From Alphaproteobacteria bacterium (GTDB lineage Bacteria; Pseudomonadota; Alphaproteobacteria; Micropepsales; Micropepsaceae), in the NCBI GenBank assembly GCA_016783965.1, contig JADHVO010000003.1, positions 124,001 through 188,000 of the forward strand: a stretch of 64,000 nt of DNA, in the 5' to 3' direction. Numbering within the stretch: position 1 is the first letter of the stretch; every line of letters starts with the position of its first letter. Of the stretch, positions 16,521-24,257 are shown one piece after another. The notes under the pieces were generated by a model. The model saw nothing but the letters and a program-made list of their open reading frames with translations, was not told where the DNA came from and did no database searches. The translations under genes were made by a program, and so were the position numbers.

Positions 16521-17008
16521 GGGGGCAATACATCCTTGGGGGACAGCCGATTCTCGACAGCGGCTCGAATCCAACGGTCAAGCGATAGCGCTCCAGGACC
16601 GCGGAAGAGGATGAACGCCAACGCCGTCGCCCAACCTAAGTGGGTCTCCCAGGCGTCGGGATAAACGAAAACCTCGATCACCGCCGTCATACCGAGAAGC
16701 GCTGCGGCACTCGCACGTGATGCAAGGCCCAGAACCAGAAGAACCGGAAACAGATGCTCCGAATACGCCGCGATGTGGGCGGCGATCGGTGCTGGCACAA
16801 ACGGCAGATTGTACTCGTACTGAAAGAGGTAGTAGGTGGCCGGCTTGAGCGTCAAGAAGCCTTCGACCTTTGTACGACCCGAGAGAAAGAACGTCACGGC
16901 AATGAAGACGCGCGCCGGCGTCGCCAGCAGGGTATCGTAGGAAACCTTCTCAAGCTGGCGCACGGCCAGTAGCAGGAAGCCAGCCGCGTGCCTGATACGC
17001 GCTATCAT
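16517..17008 (-). CDS. DoxX-family membrane protein (BufD-like)
   Basis: This 163-residue integral membrane protein has about four helices and the family segments [17 protein letters not shown] and [17 protein letters not shown]. DoxX members are the usual last partners of DUF2282-DUF692-DUF2063 operons. It overlaps the DUF2063 gene by 4 bp and the VKOR gene by 4 bp, so translation is coupled through the operon. Confidence 0.85.
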   Translation of the reverse strand: MIARIRHAAGFLLLAVRQLEKVSYDTLLATPARVFIAVTFFLSGRTKVEGFLTLKPATYYLFQYEYNLPFVPAPIAAHIAAYSEHLFPVLLVLGLASRASAAALLGMTAVIEVFVYPDAWETHLGWATALAFILFRGPGALSLDRWIRAAVENRLSPKDVLPP

Positions 17009-17772
17009 TTTGATTCGCCCACCGTCGTAGAATCCTGCGGCAGCACGAATGTGCCGGCGGCCTTGAGCGCGCCGAAGACGCGATCGAAATCAATCGCCGG
17101 TTCGGCGCACAGTGCCTCGCGGCGCGCTTCGCGATGATCGGCTCCGTCGTCAAGCGCAACGAGCGCGGCGAACGTGCCGATGCTCACGCGCCGGACTTCA
17201 ACAAGGCGAAACGGCCGCACGATCAGCAGGAATTCGCGCAAGGGCAGCAGCTCAATATGATCGAACTCAGTATCGGCCCGGTTCAGTTCCCAGATGCGCG
17301 AGACCTGATGCGGCGAGCTCATCAATTGCGCGGAAGGATGAAGCGCAAATGCGCCGCTCCCGATGTGGCCCGTGGAGGCCTCGGCGGCGTGGTACGCCTT
17401 CAGATAGAGATGTTCGAGCCTGGCAACGTCGGAGAGATACCCGATGGTCGACGCTGGGGCGAACTCCGCGATGAAAGCCGGAAATTCGCGCCCATATTCG
17501 ACGAGCGAGGTTCGTGAGAGCCCTTCTTTTGCGATGAAGCGGAGCGCGCAATAGGGGAAGAATTCGTCACCGACAAGCCGATGAACGGCCGGAAAGCTCT
17601 CTTTTAGAGCATCGACCAGCCGCGCGAGCACATTGTTTTTGTAGATCGAAAGCCGGCTTCCGATGTGCCGCGCGTCTCCGCCGATCACTGACTCCAGAGA
17701 GGCGGGCACGGCAAGGCCGGGTGCAGAGGACAAATAATCCGCAAAGGCGGCCTGGCTGCTACGCAGCTGCAT
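17005..17772 (-). CDS. bufC: DUF2063 protein (BufC-like)
   Basis: This 255-residue protein has the N-terminal DUF2063 DNA-binding-like domain ([36 protein letters not shown]) and a C-terminal domain. In bufferin systems this subunit pairs with the DUF692 enzyme and helps recognise the precursor. It overlaps bufB by 14 bp and the DoxX gene by 4 bp. Confidence 0.88.
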   Translation of the reverse strand: MQLRSSQAAFADYLSSAPGLAVPASLESVIGGDARHIGSRLSIYKNNVLARLVDALKESFPAVHRLVGDEFFPYCALRFIAKEGLSRTSLVEYGREFPAFIAEFAPASTIGYLSDVARLEHLYLKAYHAAEASTGHIGSGAFALHPSAQLMSSPHQVSRIWELNRADTEFDHIELLPLREFLLIVRPFRLVEVRRVSIGTFAALVALDDGADHREARREALCAEPAIDFDRVFGALKAAGTFVLPQDSTTVGESK

Positions 17773-18637
17773 GGCTTAAGGCCTTCCTGGCGATGACGTT
17801 TGCCCGTTCGGCCTCGCGGCACAGGGTACCGAGGGAGGGAACATCAGTATCCCATTCAACCAAAGTTGGTTTGGCGCCGAAGCGAGCAATGGCTTCCGCG
17901 TACAAGAGCCATACGGCGCTGCCGACTGGGCTGCCGTGATCGTCGATATAGAGCTCCAGTTCGTCGGCGCGCTGCACCGAGTGTCCTGCGAGATGGATTT
18001 CGCCGACGGTGTCGGCCGGGATGCCGCGCAGCAGCGCCGTTGCGCCTTCGCCGCCGTTGGCTGCGCTCACATAGGCGTTGTTGATATCGAGCAAGACCCC
18101 GCAGCCGGTTCGCCGCACGAGCTCGGCAATAAAATCCGCCTCGGGAATATCGGACGTGGCGAACCCCAGATAGGCGGATGGATTTTCGACCAAGATCTGC
18201 CGACCGATGGTGTTCTGAAATTGCTCGACATGCGCTGCGAAGAGGGTGAGCGACTCGTCTGTGTAGGGGATGGGCAACAGGTCGTGAAATCTACACTCTC
18301 CGAAGCGGGACCATGCGATGTGCTCGGAAACGAGGGCGGGCTGATAGCGGTCCACCAGCCGCCGCCAGGCGCGCAAGTGAACCGGATCAAGGGGCTCTGC
18401 GCCACCAAGCGAAAGACCGACCCCGTGAAGCGAGAGCGGATAGCGCTCCGTGATCGCTTCGAGGTAGGCGTGCGGTGGGCCGCCAGCGCCCATGTAGTTC
18501 TCGGCGTGAACTTCGACGAAGCCGAGTGGCCGAACCGAGGCAAGGAGTTCACGATAGTGAACCGGCTTGACCCCGATTCCCGCACGCGCGGAAATCGGGG
18601 CGACCGGGTCACGAGCGTGGGGCTGCTGTGATCGCAT
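17759..18637 (-). CDS. bufB: DUF692 multinuclear iron oxidative enzyme (BufB-like)
   Basis: This 292-residue TIM-barrel protein of the MNIO/DUF692 family has metal-ligand stretches visible in order: VEVHAENYMG, LSLHGVGLSLGG, LVSEHIAWS, LVENPSAYL, LLDINNAYV, EIHLAGH and LVEWDTDVP. MNIO enzymes modify cysteines of peptide precursors, giving thio-oxazole-type copper-binding groups in bufferins. The precursor gene lies 12 bp upstream. Length is normal. Confidence 0.92.
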   Translation of the reverse strand: MRSQQPHARDPVAPISARAGIGVKPVHYRELLASVRPLGFVEVHAENYMGAGGPPHAYLEAITERYPLSLHGVGLSLGGAEPLDPVHLRAWRRLVDRYQPALVSEHIAWSRFGECRFHDLLPIPYTDESLTLFAAHVEQFQNTIGRQILVENPSAYLGFATSDIPEADFIAELVRRTGCGVLLDINNAYVSAANGGEGATALLRGIPADTVGEIHLAGHSVQRADELELYIDDHGSPVGSAVWLLYAEAIARFGAKPTLVEWDTDVPSLGTLCREAERANVIARKALSHAAA

Positions 18638-18649
18638 CGGTCGTTCGGT

Positions 18650-18970
18650 TCAAGCCGGGATGTGCGTGTTGGTGTCGGACAGCGACCCGTGGCCGACAGG
18701 CGTCGTGATTTTCGAGCAGGTGCCTTTCGGGACCAATTTCCAGGAATTGGATTGATAGTCGATCTTCGACGTGCCGGCACAGCTTGTTCCTGGACCGGCC
18801 TTGCAGTCGTTCTGGCCGGCGAGCGCCACGCCGTAGCACTTCTCCATTGTCGCCATTTGCTCCGGGGTGGGTTGCATCGGCGCGGCATAAGCCGCGGCGA
18901 GGTAGCCGAGCCCGATGAGAGCGAGCCCTGCGCCTGCGAAGGTGGAGTGCAATGCGGTTTTGCCGGTCAT
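18650..18970 (-). CDS. bufA: DUF2282 bufferin-type precursor (BufA1-like)
   Basis: This 106-residue protein has an N-terminal signal/membrane segment (about residues 10-30) and a Cys-containing core with [25 protein letters not shown] and VPKGTCSKI: four cysteines in the DUF2282 order. Such proteins are exported, Cys-modified by the DUF692 enzyme, and bind copper. AAGGA precedes the ATG. A SigF-type promoter lies 83 bp upstream. Modification here is inferred from the operon. Confidence 0.9.
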   Translation of the reverse strand: MTGKTALHSTFAGAGLALIGLGYLAAAYAAPMQPTPEQMATMEKCYGVALAGQNDCKAGPGTSCAGTSKIDYQSNSWKLVPKGTCSKITTPVGHGSLSDTNTHIPA

Positions 18971-19052
18971 GGTAGGTCCTTTCCTTGTGCGTGTGTGAGT
19001 GAAGTCGGATCAGTTTGTCGAACAGCCCATGCTGCCGACCGTTGGCTGAGAC

Positions 19053-19078
19053 TTCGGGGCGGCTTCGGCAAAAGTTAC
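19053..19078 (-). promoter_or_regulatory. SigF-type promoter of the buf operon
   Basis: The minus strand reads GTAACT, exactly 16 bases, then CGAA. This matches the consensus I recall for Caulobacter SigF (GTAACC-N16-CGAA) with one mismatch. The -10 is 83 bp upstream of bufA, on the arm leading away from the sigma gene. Confidence 0.7.
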
Positions 19079-19199
19079 GAAATTGGCCGCAGAAAGAATT
19101 ATCGCGCCAACCGCGTAACCTTTGAGGCCGTCAAACGCATTCAGGCGTAAGAGTGGTATTGTGCGCACCGCATCGTGAGACGGAGAAATGGGATAATCG

Positions 19200-19775
19200 G
19201 TGGGGGACGACAAATTTGACATCGAGCTGCGGGCATTGATGCGCGCGGCACAAGGCGGCGACGGTGCCGCCTATGCCGATCTGCTCCGTCGGTCCCTGCC
19301 GTTTGTGGCCCGCGTCGTCCGGGCGCAGAGAGCCTACGGTGTCGAAATCGACGACATCGTCCAAGACGTGCTCTTGTCGCTGCACGCCGTCCGTCACACA
19401 TACGATCCGGACCGGCCTTTTTCGCCGTGGCTCGCTGCGATTGCGCGCAATCGCGTCATCGACGCCCAGCGCAAGCGCGGCAGAATTGCGCGCAACGAGG
19501 AGAGTGTCGCCGAGCTGCCTGAAACCTTCTTGCCCGACCATCCGAATACACGAGCGCCGGACGAGGCAGAGGCGCTTCGCCATGCGGTGGCGGACCTGCC
19601 GCCAGGACAAAGACAGGCCGTGGAGATGTTGAAGTTGCGCGAGTTGAGTTTGAAAGAAGCAGCTGCAGCGAGCGGCATGTCGATTGCCGCGCTGAAAGTC
19701 GCGGTCCATCGGGGTGTCAAGGCGCTGCGCCTGCGCCTGTCGTCTTCCGATGAGATCAACGGAGGAGTGCCGTGA
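19200..19775 (+). CDS. sigF: ECF RNA polymerase sigma factor, SigF-like
   Basis: This 191-residue ECF sigma factor has region 2 (FVARVVRAQRAYGVEIDDIVQDVLLSL, FSPWLAAIARNRVIDAQRK) and region 4 (ALRHAVADLPPGQRQAVEML, LSLKEAAAASGMSIAALKVA). The GTG start at 19200 follows GGAGAAATGGG with rather long spacing. It overlaps the anti-sigma gene by 4 bp. In Caulobacter the matching SigF-NrsF pair controls bufferin-type genes in response to metals; the same layout supports that role here. Confidence 0.88.
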   Translation: MGDDKFDIELRALMRAAQGGDGAAYADLLRRSLPFVARVVRAQRAYGVEIDDIVQDVLLSLHAVRHTYDPDRPFSPWLAAIARNRVIDAQRKRGRIARNEESVAELPETFLPDHPNTRAPDEAEALRHAVADLPPGQRQAVEMLKLRELSLKEAAAASGMSIAALKVAVHRGVKALRLRLSSSDEINGGVP

Positions 19776-20437
19776 GCCGCCTGCCAACGGAAGATTTGAT
19801 CGCCCGCATCGCTGCGAGCGCCGAGCCGGTGCAAAGGCTTCGGCCGCCCCTGCCGCGCACATTGCTCTGGTTTGCACTTTCTCTTCCCTGGGTGGCCGCC
19901 GTCGTGTTGATTATGGGCGTGCGGCCCGATATCGGCGAGCGCCTGCACGACACGCGCTGGCTGATCGAGCAGGGCGCTATCCTGATGACCGCTGCGATGT
20001 CGGCAATGGCTGCATTCTGTGCGGGCATCCCAGGGCGTCCGCGCTCGGAGCTGCTCATACCGCTCGTACCGCTTGTTGTCTGGATGGCTTTGCTCGGCGA
20101 GGGCTGCGTGCGGTCCTGGCTCAGTGTGGGTGGATTGACCCTGCAAGCCGATTGGATGTGCCTTCCTGCCATTGCGATGATCGGGTTCGGCCCCGCCGCC
20201 GTCGCAGCAGCGATGATTGTTCGCGGCGCCCCTCTTGCGCCCGTTGCGACGACCGCGCTGGGCGCGCTTGCGGCAGGCGGCTTCGCCGCATTTGGGTTAC
20301 GGCTGTTCCATTTGCAGGATGCAAGCCTGATGGTTCTCGTCTGGCAAGCGGGCACGGTGTTTGGGCTCGTACTTCTCGCTGGCCTTGGGGGTCCGTTCCT
20401 GCTGCGATGGAAGCGTCCAGATCAGGCACCGCGCTGA
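19772..20437 (+). CDS. nrsF: NrsF-like (DUF1109) anti-sigma factor
   Basis: This 221-residue inner-membrane protein has six predicted helices (for example LLWFALSLPWVAAVVLIMGV and FGLVLLAGLGGPFLL) and a short N-terminal cytosolic part (LPTEDLIARIAASAEPV) of DUF1109/NrsF type. It would hold the sigma factor at the membrane until a metal or redox signal is sensed, possibly through cysteines such as AAFCAG and GEGCVRS. The GTG start overlaps the sigma gene (GTGA). Confidence 0.88.
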   Translation: MSRLPTEDLIARIAASAEPVQRLRPPLPRTLLWFALSLPWVAAVVLIMGVRPDIGERLHDTRWLIEQGAILMTAAMSAMAAFCAGIPGRPRSELLIPLVPLVVWMALLGEGCVRSWLSVGGLTLQADWMCLPAIAMIGFGPAAVAAAMIVRGAPLAPVATTALGALAAGGFAAFGLRLFHLQDASLMVLVWQAGTVFGLVLLAGLGGPFLLRWKRPDQAPR

Positions 20438-20439
20438 CC

Positions 20440-20661
20440 ATGTCGAATATGGAAGAAGAACGCCGTGAAGGTGACGTGACTTGCCCGCACTGCGGCGCCC
20501 AGAGTCGGGCAGCCATGCCAACGGATGCCTGTGTCTGGTTCTACGAGTGCCCCGCGTGCCATGCATTGCTTCGGCCAAAGGCCGGCGATTGCTGCGTCTT
20601 TTGCAGCTACGGAACCAGTCGCTGTCCGCCGCGCCAAAGCGGCATCGATTGCAACTCATAA
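20440..20661 (+). CDS. GDCCxxC-motif small Cys-rich protein
   Basis: This 73-residue protein has TCPHCGAQ, YECPACHALLRPK and GDCCVFCSYGTSRCPP. The GDCCVxCSYG signature defines a small family often found beside metal or mercury resistance genes. It probably binds metal through two CxxC pairs. It starts 2 bp after nrsF and is probably in the sigma operon. The longer frame from 19714 is antisense-like extension and was rejected. Confidence 0.8.
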   Translation: MSNMEEERREGDVTCPHCGAQSRAAMPTDACVWFYECPACHALLRPKAGDCCVFCSYGTSRCPPRQSGIDCNS

Positions 20662-20713
20662 GCCACTCGTACGCCGGAACATTAGACGTTCGTCGGTCAT
20701 TGCGCGCGGGCAC

Positions 20714-20739
20714 GTAACCTTTTGCCCGGTGCTCGCGAA
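20714..20739 (+). promoter_or_regulatory. SigF-type promoter of the rightward operon
   Basis: GTAACC, exactly 16 bases, then CGAA: full match to the recalled SigF consensus. The -10 ends 73 bp before the Cys/His-repeat gene. The identical spacing to the site at 19053 makes chance unlikely. Confidence 0.75.
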
Positions 20740-20812
20740 GACGATGGCACAGCGGGAGGGCCGGCGAGGGCTGGCGCTGCGACGCTGATCGCCACGACCG
20801 AAAGGAAACGCA

Positions 20813-21103
20813 ATGAAGAAGTACACCAAATCGATGCTGACGCTGGGCGCCGCGGTGGCGCTTGCCGGCGCAGCGTCCGCCTATGCTGCGCCCGCCAGTG
20901 CCGCGCCTTGCGCCCCTGCGATGCACTCCTGTGCGCCAAAGCCGGCGAAGCACCATCATCACCATCGTCGGATGGCGACCAATCCCTGCGCGGGCAAGCC
21001 GAACCCATGCGCGGCCGGTACGCCTTGCGCGGGACGGCCCAATCCCTGTCCGCCAAAGTCTGCCCCGTGCGCCGGCAAGACCAATCCCTGCAGCGCGCAT
21101 TAG
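20813..21103 (+). CDS. Exported Cys/His-repeat protein, candidate metal-binding or MNIO substrate
   Basis: This 96-residue protein has a signal peptide (about residues 1-30, ending AYAAPASA), a KHHHHHRR cluster and then a repeat in which NPC or APC/TPC is followed by AG(K/R) or similar: eight cysteines in about 65 residues. AAAGGAAACGC precedes the ATG. It is under the SigF-type promoter. It looks like a periplasmic metal sink, perhaps modified by the DUF692 enzyme; that is inference. It is not a DUF2282 protein. Confidence 0.75.
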   Translation: MKKYTKSMLTLGAAVALAGAASAYAAPASAAPCAPAMHSCAPKPAKHHHHHRRMATNPCAGKPNPCAAGTPCAGRPNPCPPKSAPCAGKTNPCSAH

Positions 21104-21166
21104 CGCAGAAGAGCCGCGCGTTCGGTGCCGTCCGGACGCGCAGGCCAACCCGACGGAGCAGAAGTA

Positions 21167-21601
21167 ATGATGAACCTACTCAAAGGAATGGTCTCAGGTT
21201 TTGGTGCGACCGTCCTGCTCTCCCTTCTCATGCTGATGAAGCAACAGATGGGAATGATGCCTCAGATGGACGTCATTGCCATGCTCACGCAAATGTCGGG
21301 GAGCACCAACCTGCTGATCGGTTGGGCGATGCATTTCATGATCGGTACAGTGATCTGGGGTGGCTTGTTTGGCCTCTTCCAGAACTGGCTGCCGGGCGGC
21401 ACGCCGCTCGTGCGCGGTATCGCGTTCGGCATCGGCGCGTGGCTGCTCATGATGGCGATGGTCATGCCGATGACCGGCGCCGGGTTCTTCGGCCTCAAGT
21501 TTGGTATGGCGGCGCCGGTCATAACGCTGATGCTTCATGTCGTTTTCGGTGCGACGATGGGCCTTCTGTTCCGAGCCCAGCAAGCCACAGCACCCGCCTG
21601 A
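21167..21601 (+). CDS. DUF6789-like four-helix membrane protein
   Basis: This 144-residue Met-rich membrane protein has MMNLLKGMVSGFGATVLLSL, MHFMIGTVIWGGLFGLF and MMAMVMPMTGAG. It has four hydrophobic segments. The start is at 21167 or 21170, after GGAG. Similar proteins sit in metal-resistance clusters; function unknown. Part of the rightward run. Confidence 0.7.
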   Translation: MMNLLKGMVSGFGATVLLSLLMLMKQQMGMMPQMDVIAMLTQMSGSTNLLIGWAMHFMIGTVIWGGLFGLFQNWLPGGTPLVRGIAFGIGAWLLMMAMVMPMTGAGFFGLKFGMAAPVITLMLHVVFGATMGLLFRAQQATAPA

Positions 21602-21628
21602 ACTTGCATCACGAGAAGGAGAAGGTTC

Positions 21629-22030
21629 ATGCGTTATGCAATTGCGGCCCTCGCAGCCGGGATCCTTGCCGCTGTTTCGTATGCGAGCGGCTCCATTGCC
21701 GCCGAGCGCGATGCGTACACGCCGGCGTTGTTCGCCGCCGCACAGGCTCACAATGAACCGATCGTCGTTCACGTGACCGCGTCGTGGTGCCCAACATGCC
21801 AGGTGCAGAACCGGGTGATCGAGGGCGCGCTGTTCAAGCCCCAGTTTGCAAATGTGCGCGTCCTCGATGTGGACTTCGACGATCAGAAGGATGTCGTGGC
21901 CGCGTTCGGCGCGACGGAGCAGAGCACGCTTGTCTTCTTTCACGGTAAGACAATAGTCGCCCGCCTGGTAGGCGCCACGGACGCAGCCGCCATCGAGGCG
22001 ATGATGCAGCGCGCCGTAGACGGGCGCTGA
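21629..22030 (+). CDS. Periplasmic thioredoxin-like protein
   Basis: This 133-residue protein has a signal peptide (to about residue 25) and a thioredoxin fold with the active site SWCPTCQ and the cis-Pro region replaced by TEQSTLVFFHG, which lacks the usual Pro. The AAGGAGAAGG Shine-Dalgarno is strong. It is 3 bp ahead of the CcdA-like gene, its likely electron donor. Confidence 0.85.
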   Translation: MRYAIAALAAGILAAVSYASGSIAAERDAYTPALFAAAQAHNEPIVVHVTASWCPTCQVQNRVIEGALFKPQFANVRVLDVDFDDQKDVVAAFGATEQSTLVFFHGKTIVARLVGATDAAAIEAMMQRAVDGR

Positions 22031-22033
22031 GCG

Positions 22034-22762
22034 GTGGTACAGGATATTGCTTCCCTTGCCTTAGCATTTGGGGCGGGTCTGCTCTCCGTCTTGTCGCCGT
22101 GCATTATTCCTCTGCTTCCCGTCGTATTCGGAAGCGCGGCGACCGCGCATAAGGCCGGACCCCTCGTGCTGGCCGGTGGTGTCGGTGTCTCCTTCACGTT
22201 GATCGGCCTGGTCGTCGCCGGCGCCGGCATCTCCGTCGGTTCGGGTGGCGCGGTACTACAAGCAGCCGCTGCTGTGCTGGTGACGGCATCCGGAATCGTC
22301 CTGTTGGCTCCGCCGCTCCAGGCCCGCCTTGCAGTAGCGGGAGCGCCCATCGGCGACTGGGCCCAGAACCGTTTCGGCGGCGCAATTGGCGGCGGTCTTG
22401 GAGGGCAATTCGGACTTGGCCTGCTCCTCGGCGTTGTCTGGAGCCCATGCGCCGGGCCAACGCTGGGCGCGGCGTCGCTTCTTGCCGCCTCAGGGCACGA
22501 TCTCGCCAAGGCGGGAGCGACCATGCTGGCCTTTGGGTTAGGAGCCGTGATTCCGCTGATCGCCCTCGGTTCACTGTCTCGGATGAGCTACGCGCGCTGG
22601 CGCGGACAGTTTGCGGCGTCGGGGACGTTCGGAAAAGCGGCGCTTGGCGGTGTGCTCGTAGCCATCGGGCTGCTCTTGTTGACCGGAGCCAACCACGCTC
22701 TCGAAACCTGGTTGACCGAACGGATGCCCGACTGGCTGCTCAACATAACGACCCTCGTCTGA
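22034..22762 (+). CDS. CcdA-like thiol-reductase membrane protein
   Basis: This 242-residue protein with six hydrophobic helices belongs to the DsbD/CcdA family. The two Cys-Pro type motifs are LLSVLSPCIIPLLP and VVWSPCAGPTLG, the intramembrane cysteines that pass electrons from cytosolic thioredoxin to the periplasm. GTG start 3 bp after the thioredoxin-like gene; overlaps the next gene by 1 bp. Together they form a reducing branch opposite the oxidising VKOR. Confidence 0.85.
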   Translation: MVQDIASLALAFGAGLLSVLSPCIIPLLPVVFGSAATAHKAGPLVLAGGVGVSFTLIGLVVAGAGISVGSGGAVLQAAAAVLVTASGIVLLAPPLQARLAVAGAPIGDWAQNRFGGAIGGGLGGQFGLGLLLGVVWSPCAGPTLGAASLLAASGHDLAKAGATMLAFGLGAVIPLIALGSLSRMSYARWRGQFAASGTFGKAALGGVLVAIGLLLLTGANHALETWLTERMPDWLLNITTLV

Positions 22763-23472
22763 TGCGAAAAACGCCCCGGTGGTCTGGCAAAGAGCTCGAA
22801 CGCTTGGCTGGCGCCGCAGCGGAAGTCGTCGATTGCATCCGCGTGCTTGAGAAAAGCGGCTCGAACCTTGTCGCGGAGGCTCTTGGCGGCAGGGAGTTCA
22901 TCGAAATGGAGCACTACCCGCCCGATGACGTGCGCGATCCCAAAAGCGGGTCGCAGTTCTACTTTCACGCGCATCCCCAGACACGCGGCCAGTGGAACGA
23001 CTACGGCCATTTTCATCTCTTTCTCGGCGCTGCCAGCATTCCTTCGGTGCTGAAACCGGTTGTGCCCGATCAATGCAAGACCTCCGAAGGCGGCGACGCT
23101 GCTCTTTGCCACTTGATTGCAATTTCAATGACGAGGCAGGGCCGTCCCGTTCGCCTCTTCACCACCAATCGCTGGGTGACGGGCGGCCTCTACTACGAGG
23201 CCGATGAGCTCATAACGGTGATCGACCGTTTCGAGCTCGACCACGCCCATCCGTCCTCGCCCCTTAATCGCTGGATGATCGCAATGCTTGGGCTATACCG
23301 GAACGAAATCGGTGACTTGCTGCTGGCACGGGACTGTGCCGTCACGGAATGGCAATCTGCACATCCTGCAACAGGTGTTTTCGAGGACCGCGCGCTTGAA
23401 ATCACGTCCGCGCTAGATATTGATCTCGACAATCGGCTTGAAGAGATTCGTCGGGCGCTCCGCATTGACTAA
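22762..23472 (+). CDS. DUF6969-like protein
   Basis: This 236-residue soluble protein has YPPDDVRDPKSGSQFYFHAH, GQWNDYGHFHLFLG and LFTTNRWVTGG. It matches what I recall as DUF6969, of unknown function. Several conserved His residues (FYFHAHPQ, HFHLF) could bind metal. The ATG shares a base with the CcdA stop (TGATG), so translation is coupled and it ends the rightward run. Confidence 0.65.
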   Translation: MRKTPRWSGKELERLAGAAAEVVDCIRVLEKSGSNLVAEALGGREFIEMEHYPPDDVRDPKSGSQFYFHAHPQTRGQWNDYGHFHLFLGAASIPSVLKPVVPDQCKTSEGGDAALCHLIAISMTRQGRPVRLFTTNRWVTGGLYYEADELITVIDRFELDHAHPSSPLNRWMIAMLGLYRNEIGDLLLARDCAVTEWQSAHPATGVFEDRALEITSALDIDLDNRLEEIRRALRID

Positions 23473-23627
23473 ACCTATGGCGTAGATTGAAGCGACGAAC
23501 GTATCAAACGTCAGCGCTCATAGCTTTGAGGGCACCAGCTATCCCTGCGCGAGCCGGCGCCGCGGCGCAAGCTGGCTAGCTCGGCCTAGTGAGCGAGCTG
23601 AGTACGCTTGAAAGCACAACTCCGCTG

Positions 23628-24182
23628 CTACTCCGTCGCGGTGGCGCCGTCTGCGCGATAGACCTTTTGGGCGAAATCGTGAAGCGCCGTTTCGCAACGT
23701 CGCAATCGGTTGCGGGCGTCGGCACGTCGCTTGTCCGGGAAGAAGTCGCGCGCCGCGATCTTGACCAGCCACGACTGCAACTTCCGAAAGTCGTCCTCGA
23801 CCTCCTCGAACTCGGCAAAAGTGAACTTCCTCGCTCGCGTTTCCTTTGCAATCTCGGCGAGAAGTGCATTGGCGCGCTCCGCGAACTCGTCATATTCGCG
23901 CGCCCTGTCGGCACGAAAGCGCTCTTTCAAGGAGCGGCCGTCAGTGCCAGCAACAGCTTCACCAATGAGGAGCGCAGCCGAGCCACCGGTCTTTTCGATC
24001 AACTCGACTTCTGCAGCGAGCAATGAACGATGAGCCTCGCTGAAGGGCAATGCCCAGGCGCCCTGCATCACGCTGGAGGCACCGACAGTTCGGAGACGCC
24101 GCCATAGCGCAACGCGAGCGCTGGACGGACTTGCCGGCAGCTGCACCAGCAGAACAAGCCAGCGCAAGTTGTCCTTTGCCAA
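23628..24182 (-). CDS. ChrB N-terminal-domain protein
   Basis: This 184-residue protein begins (TTG at 24182) MAKDNLRWLVLLVQLPASPS, then VALWRRLRTVGASSVMQGAW, the ChrB N-terminal domain linked to chromate resistance regulation. The ChrB C-terminal domain is absent. A frame from ATG 24239 exists, but would leave only 18 bp to the divergent pump gene and would cover both AACACCTGTT boxes. It may be a regulator of the neighbouring pump. Confidence 0.7.
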   Translation of the reverse strand: MAKDNLRWLVLLVQLPASPSSARVALWRRLRTVGASSVMQGAWALPFSEAHRSLLAAEVELIEKTGGSAALLIGEAVAGTDGRSLKERFRADRAREYDEFAERANALLAEIAKETRARKFTFAEFEEVEDDFRKLQSWLVKIAARDFFPDKRRADARNRLRRCETALHDFAQKVYRADGATATE

Positions 24183-24185
24183 TGT

Positions 24186-24235
24186 AACACCTGTTGCGTA
24201 CGCGAGTTGCACGGGATAGTAGTGCAACACCTGTT
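24186..24235. promoter_or_regulatory. Two palindromic boxes AACACCTGTT
   Basis: Identical 10-bp half-symmetric sites (AACA-CC-TGTT) lie at 24186-24195 and 24226-24235, 40 bp apart, in the 75-bp region between the ChrB-like gene and the divergent pump operon. This spacing is close to four helical turns and suggests cooperative binding of a repressor. Confidence 0.5.
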
Positions 24236-24257
24236 TCAAACTAGTGGTTCTGACAAA

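Noticed and set aside
19115..19140. GTAACC on the plus strand upstream of sigF, possible autoregulated promoter
   Set aside because: The -10 position 16 bases downstream reads GCAT, not CGAA.
19010..19168. Minus-strand ORF starting at GTG 19168 and ending GCSTN
   Set aside because: It overlaps the SigF-type promoter of bufA and lacks a Shine-Dalgarno. It has a signal-like segment, so it is noted but not called.
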